This document shows, piece after piece, positions 26,548-35,990 of a stretch of DNA of 64,000 bases (position 1 is its first letter; every line of letters begins with the position of its first letter). The translations under genes were made by a program, and so were the position numbers. Under the pieces are notes generated by a model. The model was not told the DNA's origin. It did not search any database and saw only the letters and a list, made by a program, of their open reading frames with translations. Origin of the DNA: Yinghuangia soli (GTDB lineage: Bacteria > Actinomycetota > Actinomycetes > Streptomycetales > Streptomycetaceae); NCBI RefSeq assembly GCF_021502675.1, contig NZ_JAKFHA010000002.1, positions 111,670-175,669 on the forward strand, given 5' to 3'.

Positions 26548-27564
26548 ATGGAACTCACCACCGTCTGGTTCATCCTGATCGCCGTCTTGTGGATCGGATA
26601 CTTCTTCCTCGAGGGCTTCGACTTCGGGGTCGGCATCCTCACCAAGGTGCTGGCCCGGAACGAGACCGAACGCCGCGTGCTCATCAACACCATCGGCCCC
26701 GTCTGGGACGGCAACGAGGTGTGGCTGCTGACCGCGGGCGGCGCGACTTTCGCGGCGTTCCCGGAGTGGTACGCGACCCTCTTCAGCGGCTTCTACCTGC
26801 CGCTGCTGCTCATCCTGGTGGCGCTCATCCTGCGCGGCGTGGCGTTCGAATACCGCGCCAAGCGGAACGACGACGCCTGGAAGCGCAATTGGGAGCAGGC
26901 CATCTTCTGGGGCTCGCTGGTCCCGGCCTTCCTGTGGGGCGTGGCGTTCGCGAACATCGTGCGCGGCGTCAAGATCGACTCCCAGAAGGAGTACGTCGGC
27001 AACCTGTTCGACCTGCTCAACCCGTACGCGCTGCTCGGCGGCCTGGTCACGCTCGTGCTGTTCACCTTCCACGGCGCGGTGTTCGTCGGCCTCAAGACGG
27101 TCGGCGACATCCGGGTGCGGGCCAATGCGCTGGCCTTCAAGCTCGGGCTGGCCACCGCCGTGCTGGCGCTCGTCTTCCTGGTCTGGACGCAGGCCGACAC
27201 CGGCAACGGCAAGAGCCTCGCCGCGATGATCGTCGCGGTGGCGGCGCTGGTCGCCGCGCTCGGGGCGAACCGGGTGGGCCGCGAGGGATGGGCGTTCGTG
27301 CTGTCCGGCGTGACGATCGTCGCGGCGGTCGCGATGCTCTTCCTGACGCTGTTCCCGAATGTCATGCCGTCGAGCATCGACTCCGCGTACAACCTGACCA
27401 CCACCAACGCGGCGTCGTCGCCGTACACCCTCAAGATCATGACCTGCGTGGCGGTGATCATGACCCCGGTCGTGCTCTGCTACCAGGGCTGGACCTACTG
27501 GGTGTTCCGCAAGCGCATCGGCACCAAGAACATCCCGACCACGGTGCCGCACGGCGCCGGCTGA
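26548..27564 (+). CDS. cydB: cytochrome bd oxidase subunit II
   Basis: 338 residues, polytopic membrane protein. The start WFILIAVLWIGYFFLEGFDF is diagnostic of CydB, as are GPVWDGNEVWLLTAGGA and the helix-rich body. It forms the bd oxidase with CydA. The spacing after cydA (41 bases, with GAAGGA before ATG) indicates one transcript. A 17-base hairpin follows at 27572, so read-through or a separate promoter may be needed for cydCD. Confidence 0.95.
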   Translation: MELTTVWFILIAVLWIGYFFLEGFDFGVGILTKVLARNETERRVLINTIGPVWDGNEVWLLTAGGATFAAFPEWYATLFSGFYLPLLLILVALILRGVAFEYRAKRNDDAWKRNWEQAIFWGSLVPAFLWGVAFANIVRGVKIDSQKEYVGNLFDLLNPYALLGGLVTLVLFTFHGAVFVGLKTVGDIRVRANALAFKLGLATAVLALVFLVWTQADTGNGKSLAAMIVAVAALVAALGANRVGREGWAFVLSGVTIVAAVAMLFLTLFPNVMPSSIDSAYNLTTTNAASSPYTLKIMTCVAVIMTPVVLCYQGWTYWVFRKRIGTKNIPTTVPHGAG

Positions 27565-27571
27565 CCGACCG

Positions 27572-27610
27572 GGCGGCCGCCGGGGCTCACGCCGAGCCCT
27601 GGCGGCCGCC
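27572..27610 (+). terminator. cydB terminator hairpin
   Basis: The 17-base arms 27572-27588 and 27594-27610 (GGCGGCCGCC core) pair with one G-U around ACGCC, eight bases after the cydB stop. Confidence 0.85.
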
Positions 27611-27720
27611 GGCACTGCACCAGGTACCGGGGGGGGGGCCCGCGGGCGGGCCCCCCCGGGGGGGCCGCCGGCCCCCCCCCCCCCCCCCCCCGGCCCCCCC
27701 CGGCACTGCACCAGGTACCG
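27611..27720. repeat. 19-base duplication flanking a G/C homopolymer block
   Basis: GGCACTGCACCAGGTACCG occurs at 27611-27629 and again at 27702-27720. Between them are only runs of G then C up to about 22 long. The pattern looks like an assembly joint or failed read, with one true copy of the 19-mer. Confidence 0.7.
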
Positions 27721-27724
27721 CACC

Positions 27725-27763
27725 GGGGGATCGCACGGCGGGGGATCGCACTGTGGGGGATCG
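27725..27763 (+). repeat. three GGGGGATCG direct repeats before cydCD
   Basis: Copies lie at 27725-27733, 27740-27748 and 27755-27763, with an exact 15-base period, ending 9 bases before the cydCD ATG. They may be a slippage product or a binding site. No good ribosome site is otherwise visible. Confidence 0.6.
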
Positions 27764-27772
27764 AGAAGAGCC

Positions 27773-30700
27773 ATGAAGCCTGTAGACCCGCGCCTGCTCC
27801 GCCACGCCCGAGCCACCCGGGGATTCCTCGCCCTCACGGTCGTCCTGGGGGTGGCCGGCGCCGGGCTGGTCATCTTGCAGGCCGGGCTGCTCGCCACCTT
27901 GATCGTCGGGGCGTTCGAGGACGGCAAGTCGCTCGCCGACCTGCGGACGCCACTCGTCGGGCTGGCCCTCGTCGCGGCCGGCCGGGCGCTGATCGCCTGG
28001 CTCACCGAGGTCGCCGCGCACCGCACGTCCGCGGCGGTCAAGTCCCAGCTGCGGCGCAAGCTGCTCGCGCACGTCATGCGGCTCGGCCCGGCCTGGCTCA
28101 CCGGGGCCCGCAGCGGCGAGCTGACCACCCTGGCCACCCGCGGAATCGATGCGCTGGACGGCTACTTCGCGCGCTACCTGCCGCAGTTGGTGCTGGCCGT
28201 GGTGGTGCCGGTCGCCGTGCTTGCCCGCATCGTCACCGGCGACTGGATCTCGGCGGCCACGATCGTGGTCACGCTGCCGCTGATCCCGCTGTTCATGGCG
28301 CTGATCGGCATGGCCACGCAGAAGTACATGGACCGGCAGTGGGACGTGCTCGCCCGCCTCGCCGGGCACTTTCTCGACGTGGTGGCCGGGCTGCCGACCC
28401 TCAAGGTCTTCGGCCGCGCCAAGGCGCAGGCCAAGTCGATCCGCACCATCACGGACGACTACCGCAAGGCGACGCTCAAGACCCTGCGGGTCGCGTTCCT
28501 GTCGTCCTTCGCCCTTGAACTGCTGGCCACCATCTCGGTGGCGCTGGTCGCGGTCGGCGTCGGACTGCGCCTCGTGGACGGCGACTTGGACCTGTACACC
28601 GCCCTGGTGGTGCTGATCCTCGCGCCGGAGGCCTACCTCCCGCTGCGCCAGGTGGGCGCGGAGTACCACGCGAGCGTCGAGGGACTCACGGCCGCGGAAC
28701 GCGTGTTCGCGGTCGTGGAACAGGAGCCGGGCGTGCCGGGCGGGACGCTTCCGCCGCCGGCCGCGGGGCGGGCGGTCGTGCGGGTCGAGGACCTGGTGGT
28801 CCGGCATGCCGACCGCAGCACGCCGTCGGTGTCCGGTGCGTCGCTGGTGCTGCGGCCGGGAGAGACGACGGCTTTGGTCGGGCCCAGCGGGGCGGGCAAG
28901 TCGACGGTGCTGGCGGCGCTGCTCGGGTTCGTGCGTCCGGATGCGGGACGCATTACCGTGGACGGCGCCGAGCTCGGCGAGTTCGACGCGGAGGCGTGGC
29001 GCGCGCAGATCGCCTGGGTGCCGCAGCGGCCGTACCTGTTCGCGGGGACGGTCGCGGACAACCTGCGGCTGGCCGACCCGGCGGCGGACGACGCGCGCCT
29101 GCGCGAGGCGCTGCGGTCCGCGCACGCCGAGGAGTTCGTGGCGGCCGCGGGCGGCCTGGACACGGTCCTGGGGGAGGACGGCGCGGGTCTGTCGGCGGGG
29201 CAGCGGCAGCGGCTGGCGCTGGCGCGCGCGTTCCTGGCCGACCGGCCCGTCCTGCTGCTCGACGAGCCGACCGCGAACCTGGACGGCGAGAGCGAGGCGG
29301 CGGTCGTGGACGCGGTCCGCACGCTCGCGCAGGGCAGGACGGTGCTGCTGGTCGCGCACCGGCCGGCGCTGGTGGCGGTGGCGGACCAGGTCGTGCACTT
29401 GGCCGGACCGGTGGTCGTTGCCGAGCCTGCGCGCGCCGGTCATCCGCAAAGCCGGTCCGACAATCGGACCGCCGGTGCCGAAGTTGCTCCGGTCGACGGC
29501 CCCACGACCCAAGACTCCGCCCCCGATCCCCGCGACGCATCCGGCGGCACCCTCCGCCGCCTCCTCCGCCTCGCCCGTCCCGTCCGCTCGCGTCTCGCGC
29601 TCGCCGTGCTCCTCGGCGCGATCGCCCTCGGCAGCTCGGTCGGCCTCATGGCCACTTCCGCCTGGCTGATCTCGCGCGCCTCGCAGCACCCGCCTGTGCT
29701 CACGCTCATGGTCGCGGTCACCTCGGTCCGCGCGTTCGGCATCTCCCGTGCCGTCTTCCGCTACGCCGAGCGCCTCGTCTCGCACGACGCCGCGTTCCGG
29801 ATCCTCGCCGACCTGCGGGTCCGCGTGTACGAGCGGCTCGAACGCCTCGCGCCCGCCGGCCTGCCCGCCTTCCGCCGCGGCGACCTGCTCTCCCGCCTGG
29901 TCGCCGACGTGGACGCCGTCCAGGACTTCTTCCTGCGCGCCCTCCTGCCCGCCGCCGTCGCCGCCGCGGTCGGCCTCGCCGCGGTCGGCGTCACCGGCGC
30001 GTTCCTCCCCGAGGCCGGCGCGGTGCTCGCCGCCGGACTGCTCGCGGCCGGGGTCCTCGTCCCGTGGATCGCGGCCCGGTTCGCCCGGCGCGCGGAACGC
30101 CGCGTCGCCGCGGTCCGCGGCGACCTCTCCACCGGCATCGCCGAACTCCTGCGCGGCGCCCCCGAACTCATCGCCGCCGGTGCCGCCCCCGCCCGCCTGG
30201 CCGCGGTCGACGCCGTCGACGACCGGCTGCGCCGCACCGAGGCCCGGCAGGCCCAGGGCGCCGGGCTCGGATCCGGCCTGGCCGCGCTCGCCGCCGGTGC
30301 AACAGTGTGGGGCTGCACGGCAGTCGGTGTCGCCGCGGTCGCCGCGGGGCGCCTGGACGGCGTCCTGCTCGCGCTCGTCGTCCTCACGCCGCTCGCCGCG
30401 TTCGAGGCCACCGCGGTCCTGCCATCCGCGGGCCGCCATCTGGAATCGTCGCGCCGCGCCGCGGCCCGGGTCTTCGAGGTCGTCGACGCCCCGGCCCCGG
30501 TCCGCGAACCGGCCGCCCCGCAGCCCGTACCGCCCGGCCCGCACACCCTCGGCGTCCGTGCCCTGAAAGCCCGTTGGACGCCCGCAGCGCCCCTCGCCCT
30601 CGACGGCGTCGACCTCGACCTGGCCCCCGGACGCCGCATCGCGGTCGTCGGCCCCAGCGGCTCGGGCAAGACCACACTCGCCCAGGTCCTGCTGCGCTTC

Positions 30701-31324
30701 CTCGACCCCGCGGACGGCAGCATCCGCCTCGCCACCGCCCCGGGCACTCCCGGTACGCCCGGCACGTCGGCCGAACTCGCCGACCTCGACGGCGACGACG
30801 TACGCCGCGTCATCGGCCTCTGCGCCCAGGACGCGCACGTCTTCGACAGTTCGGTGCGCGAGAACCTGCGCCTCGCCCGCCCCGGCTGCGACGACGCCGC
30901 CCTGCGCGACGCCCTCGCCCGGGCCCGCCTCCTCGACTGGGTCGACAGCCTCCCGCGGGGCCTGGACACGATGGTCGGGGAGCACGGCGCCCGCATGTCC
31001 GGCGGGCAGCGCCAACGCCTGGCCCTCGCCCGCGCGCTGCTCGCCGACTTCGACATCCTCGTGCTCGACGAGCCCGCCGAGCACCTCGACCTGCCGACGG
31101 CCGACGCCCTGACCGCGGACCTGCTGGCCGCGACCGAGCACCGCACCACGGTCCTGATCACCCACCGGCTGGCCGGCCTGGACGCGGTCGACGAGATCGT
31201 CGTGCTCGACCGGGGCCGCATCGTGCAGCGCGGCACCTGGCCGGAACTCATGGCATCCGAAGGCCCGTTCCGCGACCTGCGCGAACGCGAGGCGGCCGCG
31301 GACCGGGTGCTCGAAGGATCCTGA
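27773..31324 (+). CDS. cydCD: fused CydD-CydC ABC exporter
   Basis: 1183 residues: two complete ABC half-exporters joined head to tail. The first half has an N-terminal membrane domain, Walker A GPSGAGKST (~370), signature LSAGQRQRLALARA and Walker B VLLLDEPTANLD. The second half starts near residue 580 and has Walker A GPSGSGKTT (~957), MSGGQRQRLALARA and LVLDEPAEHLD. CydDC exports reductant (cysteine or glutathione-type thiols, in E. coli) or haem-related compounds needed to assemble cytochrome bd. The fusion is typical of actinobacteria. The low-quality block upstream makes the promoter uncertain. Confidence 0.95.
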   Translation: MKPVDPRLLRHARATRGFLALTVVLGVAGAGLVILQAGLLATLIVGAFEDGKSLADLRTPLVGLALVAAGRALIAWLTEVAAHRTSAAVKSQLRRKLLAHVMRLGPAWLTGARSGELTTLATRGIDALDGYFARYLPQLVLAVVVPVAVLARIVTGDWISAATIVVTLPLIPLFMALIGMATQKYMDRQWDVLARLAGHFLDVVAGLPTLKVFGRAKAQAKSIRTITDDYRKATLKTLRVAFLSSFALELLATISVALVAVGVGLRLVDGDLDLYTALVVLILAPEAYLPLRQVGAEYHASVEGLTAAERVFAVVEQEPGVPGGTLPPPAAGRAVVRVEDLVVRHADRSTPSVSGASLVLRPGETTALVGPSGAGKSTVLAALLGFVRPDAGRITVDGAELGEFDAEAWRAQIAWVPQRPYLFAGTVADNLRLADPAADDARLREALRSAHAEEFVAAAGGLDTVLGEDGAGLSAGQRQRLALARAFLADRPVLLLDEPTANLDGESEAAVVDAVRTLAQGRTVLLVAHRPALVAVADQVVHLAGPVVVAEPARAGHPQSRSDNRTAGAEVAPVDGPTTQDSAPDPRDASGGTLRRLLRLARPVRSRLALAVLLGAIALGSSVGLMATSAWLISRASQHPPVLTLMVAVTSVRAFGISRAVFRYAERLVSHDAAFRILADLRVRVYERLERLAPAGLPAFRRGDLLSRLVADVDAVQDFFLRALLPAAVAAAVGLAAVGVTGAFLPEAGAVLAAGLLAAGVLVPWIAARFARRAERRVAAVRGDLSTGIAELLRGAPELIAAGAAPARLAAVDAVDDRLRRTEARQAQGAGLGSGLAALAAGATVWGCTAVGVAAVAAGRLDGVLLALVVLTPLAAFEATAVLPSAGRHLESSRRAAARVFEVVDAPAPVREPAAPQPVPPGPHTLGVRALKARWTPAAPLALDGVDLDLAPGRRIAVVGPSGSGKTTLAQVLLRFLDPADGSIRLATAPGTPGTPGTSAELADLDGDDVRRVIGLCAQDAHVFDSSVRENLRLARPGCDDAALRDALARARLLDWVDSLPRGLDTMVGEHGARMSGGQRQRLALARALLADFDILVLDEPAEHLDLPTADALTADLLAATEHRTTVLITHRLAGLDAVDEIVVLDRGRIVQRGTWPELMASEGPFRDLREREAAADRVLEGS

Positions 31325-31394
31325 AGCGCGGCGCACCGCAGACCGCCTCCCGGACAATCGTCCGCAGGCCGACCGGATTCCGAAAGGACACCTC

Positions 31395-32429
31395 ATGCCG
31401 AGCAGCGAGCCGCCGGCACCGTGGGGCGAGATCGCCGCGTACCGCGGTGAACTGACCGGCTACTGCTACCGCATGCTGGGCTCCCCGTTCGAGGCCGAGG
31501 ACGCGGTGCAGGAGACGCTCCTGCGCGCATGGCGGGCCGCCGACCGCTTCGAGGGCAGGTCCGGCGTACGTACGTGGCTCTACCGGATCGCCACCAACGT
31601 CTGCTTCGACGCACTGGAGGCCGGCCGGCGCCGGGCACGACCGGTGGACCTGGCGTCGCCGGTCAGCGGCGCCACCGGCCCGGGCGAGCCGTGGGACGAC
31701 GCGCTGCTCGTCGGCCCGTTCCCCGGCAACGGCTCCGGCACCGGTTCCGCGGCCGCGGACGGGCACCTGGGCGCGGCGGGCGATCCCGCCGCTGTCGTCG
31801 CCGCGCGGGAGTCCGTGCACCTGGCCTTCATCGCCGCACTGCAATACCTGCCGTCGACGCAGCGGTCGGTCCTGCTGCTGCGCGAGGTGCTCGGCTTCTC
31901 CGCCCGCGAGGTCGCCGACCTGCAGGGCACCAGCGTTGCAGCGGTGAACAGCGTCCTCCAGCGGGCCCGTACGACGCTTGCCGCGCACCACGGTCCGCCG
32001 CACGAGGCCTCCACCGCAGCCGGGGACGACGTGCAGCAGGCCCTCGCCACCCGGTACGCCGACGCGTTCGCCCGCTACGACATGGAGGCGCTGGCCATGC
32101 TGCTGCACGTCGACGCCACGATGTCGCTGCCGCCGTACGCCACCTGGATGCGCGGCCCTGCGGACATCCGGGCCTGGCTGACCGGGCCCGCCGTGGGCTG
32201 CCGCGACTCGCGGCTGATCCCGACGGCGGCCAACGGCGTGCCCGCGTTCGCCCAGTACCGGCCGGCGCCGGACGGCGGCCACGCCGCCTGGGGCCTCCAT
32301 GTGGTCGAGACGGCCGGCGGCCGGATCACCGGCATCACCGTCTTCCGGGACACCGAGCGGCTGTTCCCGCTCTTCGGCATGCCCGGCCGACTGGCCCCCG
32401 GCACCCCGGACGGGGCCGTGTGCAGCTGA
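31395..32429 (+). CDS. ECF sigma factor with SnoaL-like C-terminal domain
   Basis: 344 residues. Region 2 is seen at ~12-85 (CYRMLGSPFEAEDAVQETLL, WLYRIATNVCFDAL) and region 4 at ~150-210 (LPSTQRSVLLLREVLGFSA, then VAAVNSVLQRART). Between them is a Gly/Pro-rich linker. The last ~120 residues form a SnoaL/NTF2-like domain (ATRYADAFARYDMEALAMLL), as in SigG/TIGR02960-type factors, where the domain replaces a separate anti-sigma control. No anti-sigma gene adjoins it. ATG at 31395 follows AAAGGA. It converges with the VOC gene 8 bases downstream. Confidence 0.9.
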   Translation: MPSSEPPAPWGEIAAYRGELTGYCYRMLGSPFEAEDAVQETLLRAWRAADRFEGRSGVRTWLYRIATNVCFDALEAGRRRARPVDLASPVSGATGPGEPWDDALLVGPFPGNGSGTGSAAADGHLGAAGDPAAVVAARESVHLAFIAALQYLPSTQRSVLLLREVLGFSAREVADLQGTSVAAVNSVLQRARTTLAAHHGPPHEASTAAGDDVQQALATRYADAFARYDMEALAMLLHVDATMSLPPYATWMRGPADIRAWLTGPAVGCRDSRLIPTAANGVPAFAQYRPAPDGGHAAWGLHVVETAGGRITGITVFRDTERLFPLFGMPGRLAPGTPDGAVCS

Positions 32430-32437
32430 CGGCGCGG

Positions 32438-32872
32438 CTACGCCGACACGCAGAACTCGTTGCCCTCGGGGTCGAGCAGCGTCACCCACGACGACGGGCC
32501 GACCCGCCCGCGGTGCGAGAAGGTCGCGCCGCGTTCGATCAGCTGCTCGGCGACCTTCTCGATGTCGTCCGCCCCGACGCGCACGTCGAGGTGCATGCGG
32601 TTCTTGACGGTCTTGGCCTCGGGCACCGTCTGGAACAGCACGCGCGGTGCGCGGGCCAGTCCCTCGGGGTGCCGGATCGCCTGGCCGAGCTTCCACACCA
32701 GGACGCCGTTGTGCGTCTTGGTGTCGTCCTCGCTCGCATGCCCGGCCGCGACCAGGCCGCGGATCATCGCCTCGTCACTGGGCTCCACCTCCCACCCCAG
32801 CGTCTCGGCCCACCAGTCGGCGAGGGTGTGCGGATCGGCGGCATCGACGGCGACCTGGAACTCGTAAGCCAT
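32438..32872 (-). CDS. VOC-family protein
   Basis: 144 residues with a glyoxalase-like fold: FQVAVDAADPHTLADWWAET at the start, RMHLDVRVGADDIEKVAEQL in the middle, and WVTLLDPEGNEFCVSA at the end. This short VOC type is common in actinomycetes and mostly uncharacterised. It is convergent with the ECF sigma gene and divergent from the sensor kinase. ATG at 32872 is the natural family start. No catalytic assignment is possible. Confidence 0.8.
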   Translation of the reverse strand: MAYEFQVAVDAADPHTLADWWAETLGWEVEPSDEAMIRGLVAAGHASEDDTKTHNGVLVWKLGQAIRHPEGLARAPRVLFQTVPEAKTVKNRMHLDVRVGADDIEKVAEQLIERGATFSHRGRVGPSSWVTLLDPEGNEFCVSA

Positions 32873-33035
32873 GCCGCGACGCTACCCGCGGACCCCCTGC
32901 CGAAGCCCGGATTGCGGACCGCGCCACGCCGTCGATTTCGAACAGAATTTCGAATCGAGCCGTCCGGCCCACCCACTGACGATCAGCGGTCCCTTCGTGT
33001 TGTCCGGAGAAAAGCGATCAAATGGCCGTAATGTC

Positions 33036-34781
33036 ATGACCATGCTGGACGCATCCGATCCCGGCCGTGCGCAAGCGGGCACCCCCGGCGACGCCAGCCG
33101 GCTGCCCGAGCTCGCCGCGCTCGGCCTCGACGACCTGGTCGCCGAGGTCGTCGAGCGCCTGCAGAGCGCGGCGGCGACCGGCGACAAGCTGCAGGGCCTG
33201 CTGGAAGCCGTGGTCTCGGTCGGCGCCGACCTCGACCTGCACGCCACGCTGCACCGGATCGTCGAGGAGGCCGTCGACCTGGTCGACGCCCGCTACGGCG
33301 CGATCGGCGTGCTCGGCCCGGAGGGCGCTGACCGGCACCTCGTCGACTTCATCACGGTCGGCCTCGACGAGGAGCAGGCCGCCCGGATCGGCGATCTGCC
33401 GCACGGCCGCGGCATCCTCGGGCTGCTGATCGACGACCCCGAGCCGCTGAAGCTGGACGACCTCACGCTGCATCCGGCGTCGTACGGCTTCCCGGCCGAC
33501 CACCCGCCGATGCACTCGTTCCTGGGCGTCCCGATCCGGCTGCGCGACGAGGTGTTCGGCAACCTCTACCTCACCGAGAAGCGCGGCCGTCCCGGCTTCA
33601 CCACCGAGGACAAGCAGGTCGTGCGCGCGCTCGCGGCGGCGGCCGGCGTAGCGATCGAGAACGCCCGGCTCTACGCCCAGGCCCGCGAGCGCGAAGAGTG
33701 GATCCAGGGCTCGATGGACATCACCACGACCCTGCTGAGCACCGAGGATCCGGACGAGGCGCTGCAGGTCGTCGCCAAGCGGGCGCGGGCGCTCGCCGAG
33801 GCGGACTTCGCGGCCATATACCTGCCGCAGCCGGGCGGTTCGTACCTCGTCGAGATCACCGACGGCGAGGACAAGTCGTCGCTGGGCGGCACGGTGATCC
33901 CGCAGGGGTCGCCGCTGGCCTTGGCGATCGATGCGGGGCACAGCATGTTCATCGCGGACATGAGCACCGACCCGCGCGTGATGCTCGAGCAGTCCCGGGC
34001 GTTCGGCCCCGGGCTGTTCGTCCCCCTGGCCGCGGGCGACCGTGTGCTCGGCGCCCTGGAACTGGACCGCAGCATCGGGGCGGTGCCCTTCACCGACACC
34101 GAGCAGGCGATGTTCCAGGCTTTCGCGGGGCAGGCCGCGATCGCGCTGATGCTGGCCGGCGCGCAGCGCGACCGGTCGCGGCTCGCGGTCTACGAGGACC
34201 GCGACCGGATCGCGCGCGACCTGCACGACCTGGTCGTGCAGCGGCTTTTCGCGACCGGGATGATGCTGCAGGGCGCGGCCCGGCTGGCCCAGGTGCCCGA
34301 GGTGATCCGGCGCGTGAATCAGGCCGTGGACGAGCTGGACGCGACCATCCGCGAGGTGCGCAGCACCATCTTCGCGCTGCAGCAGGGGCCGGAGGACGCC
34401 GGTCCCGGGGTGCGCGCCAGGCTGCTGCGGGAGGCCTCGTCGGCGTCCACCACGCTGGGGTACGAGCCGTCGGTGACGTTCGTCGGGCCGGTCGACTCGC
34501 GAATCCCGGAAGAGGTGGCCGACAACATGCTGGCCGCGCTGCGCGAGTCGCTCTCCAACACCGCCCGGCACGCCGAGGCCACGCGCGTCGAGGTGGCGCT
34601 CGTGGTCGAGGACGACGCCGCGCTCACCGTGACCGACAACGGCAAGGGCATCCCGGAGGGCGGCCGGCGCAGCGGCCTGGACAACATGCGCCGCCGTGCG
34701 GAAGGCCTCGGCGGCAGCATGGAGTACGGCCCGGGCCCGAGCGGCAAGGGCGCCCGCATCGTGTGGCGCGCCCCGGTCTGA
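33036..34781 (+). CDS. devS: DevS/DosT-like GAF sensor histidine kinase
   Basis: 581 residues, soluble. Two GAF domains lie at ~70-205 (RYGAIGVLGPEGADRHLVDF, SFLGVPIRLRDEVFGNLYLT) and ~230-385 (ADFAAIYLPQPGG, LGALELDRSIG). A HisKA_3 dimerisation domain with DRIARDLHDLVVQRLFATGM (phosphorylated His ~397) and an HATPase domain (GLDNMRRRAEGLGG) follow. In mycobacteria the homologous sensors bind haem and respond to oxygen, NO or CO; haem binding here is not shown by sequence alone. ATG at 33036 (or 33042) is used, without a strong ribosome site. The response regulator is encoded convergently just downstream. Neighbouring cyd and bkd genes fit a role in hypoxia or redox. Confidence 0.88.
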   Translation: MTMLDASDPGRAQAGTPGDASRLPELAALGLDDLVAEVVERLQSAAATGDKLQGLLEAVVSVGADLDLHATLHRIVEEAVDLVDARYGAIGVLGPEGADRHLVDFITVGLDEEQAARIGDLPHGRGILGLLIDDPEPLKLDDLTLHPASYGFPADHPPMHSFLGVPIRLRDEVFGNLYLTEKRGRPGFTTEDKQVVRALAAAAGVAIENARLYAQAREREEWIQGSMDITTTLLSTEDPDEALQVVAKRARALAEADFAAIYLPQPGGSYLVEITDGEDKSSLGGTVIPQGSPLALAIDAGHSMFIADMSTDPRVMLEQSRAFGPGLFVPLAAGDRVLGALELDRSIGAVPFTDTEQAMFQAFAGQAAIALMLAGAQRDRSRLAVYEDRDRIARDLHDLVVQRLFATGMMLQGAARLAQVPEVIRRVNQAVDELDATIREVRSTIFALQQGPEDAGPGVRARLLREASSASTTLGYEPSVTFVGPVDSRIPEEVADNMLAALRESLSNTARHAEATRVEVALVVEDDAALTVTDNGKGIPEGGRRSGLDNMRRRAEGLGGSMEYGPGPSGKGARIVWRAPV

Positions 34782-34892
34782 GATCCCGAGCTGGAAGCTC
34801 CGGCCCCGAGGCCCGGGACCAGGGAGCACCGGTCGGCAGAAGTGCCGGGCACCGCGGTGCGGCGCCCGGCACGTGCGTACTCCCGGCCGTGA

Positions 34893-34945
34893 CTTACTGG
34901 CGGCCGTGACTTACTGGCCGGGTCTTACTGGCCAGGACTTACTGG
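34893..34945. repeat. four CTTACTGG repeats at the devR stop codon
   Basis: Copies begin at 34893, 34910, 34924 and 34938. The last contains the stop codon of the response regulator. Longer shared flanks (GGCCGTGACTTACTGG) show tandem duplication of the gene's 3' end into the gap between the convergent devS and devR genes. Confidence 0.8.
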
Positions 34946-35601
34946 TGGTGGTGCTGCTCGGCCTTGGTGCGGGCCACGTATGCCGCCGCCTGCGTGCGGC
35001 GCTCCATGCCCAGCTTGGCCAGCAGGCTCGACACGTAGTTCTTCACGGTCTTCTCGGCCAGGTGCAGCTCGCCGCCGATCTGGCGGTTGGTCATGCCCTC
35101 GCCGATCAGGTCGAGGATCTTGCGCTCCTGCTCGCTGAGCGCGGCGAGCCGGTCGTCCTCCTTGGCGCCGCCGCGCAGCCGCTCCAGGACCCGGGCGGTG
35201 GCCACCGGGTCGAGCAGCGACTTGCCGGATGCCACGTCGCGCACCGCGCCGACCAGGTCCGAGCCGCGGATGTCCTTGAGGACGTAGCCGGAGGCGCCCG
35301 CCATGATCGCGTCGAACAGCGCCTCGTCGTCGGAGAACGAGGTGAGCATCAGGCAGCGCACGTCGGGCAGCGCGGAGCGGATCTCGCGGCACACCTCGAC
35401 CCCGCTGCCATCCGGCAGCCGGACGTCCAGGACGGCGACCTGGGGGCGGGTGGCGGGGATCCGCACCAGCGCCTCGGCGGCCGTGCCGGCCTCGCCGACG
35501 ACCTCGATGTCGTCCTCGAGGGACAAGAGCTCGAACACGCCCCGACGGACCACCTCGTGGTCGTCGAGGAGAAACACCCGGATGGTTCCATTGTCAGTCA
35601 C
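34939..35601 (-). CDS. devR: DevR/DosR-like response regulator
   Basis: 220 residues. The receiver domain shows [13 protein letters not shown] (acidic pair at 13-14), phospho-acceptor Asp59 in [11 protein letters not shown], the LTSF switch and YVLKDI with the conserved Lys. The C-terminal LuxR-type HTH lies at ~155-215 ([37 protein letters not shown]). The linker and HTH are very close to the mycobacterial DevR pattern. It is the evident partner of the convergent GAF kinase, an unusual order since such pairs are normally co-directional. The ATG sits beside the 390-base region upstream of bkdA, so the two promoters are divergent. Confidence 0.92.
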   Translation of the reverse strand: MTDNGTIRVFLLDDHEVVRRGVFELLSLEDDIEVVGEAGTAAEALVRIPATRPQVAVLDVRLPDGSGVEVCREIRSALPDVRCLMLTSFSDDEALFDAIMAGASGYVLKDIRGSDLVGAVRDVASGKSLLDPVATARVLERLRGGAKEDDRLAALSEQERKILDLIGEGMTNRQIGGELHLAEKTVKNYVSSLLAKLGMERRTQAAAYVARTKAEQHHHQ

Positions 35602-35990
35602 TTATACAGATTCGCATGGGAACGTCCGACTTGCCCGCACCGGGTCCCCGACAGGCCCGTGAACAGGGGGGTTCGGGGGTCTGCACGGGTGGCGCGGGAC
35701 GGTTGTTGTGGGCGTCCGACAAACGGCGCAGGACTTCTCGGGGCGGTTGACGCTATCTGCCGAGCTGACTGCCGGGTAACGTTCCCGTGTGCAGCCTTCG
35801 GGTGATCCCGAACTGCATGCCTGTGCGCAGGTGCCATCCCGGATTTACCCGGGAATTCCTAGGAAATCCTAGGAGTACAGCCACCACGTCGTGGCCCGGT
35901 ATGTCGCGCACACCCCGCGCGGCGACCGGACCCGGCAAGCCGGATTCGGAACGCGGCGATCCCGCGGGCCGGACAGACCGAGGAGAGAAC
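35602..35990. promoter_or_regulatory. devR/bkdA divergent control region with twin CCTAGG boxes
   Basis: The palindrome CCTAGG occurs at 35858-35863 and 35868-35873, exactly one helical turn apart. Just 5' is a CCCGGATTTACCCGGG segment. This AT-richer patch, ~120 bases before bkdA, is a likely regulator site. TTGACG at 35747 is a candidate -35, but no matching -10 at 17 bases was found. No gene is seen in this stretch. Confidence 0.5.

Noticed and set aside
27587-31396. A 1269-residue antisense frame across cydCD
   Set aside because: It is the GC shadow of cydCD, which carries all ABC motifs on the plus strand.
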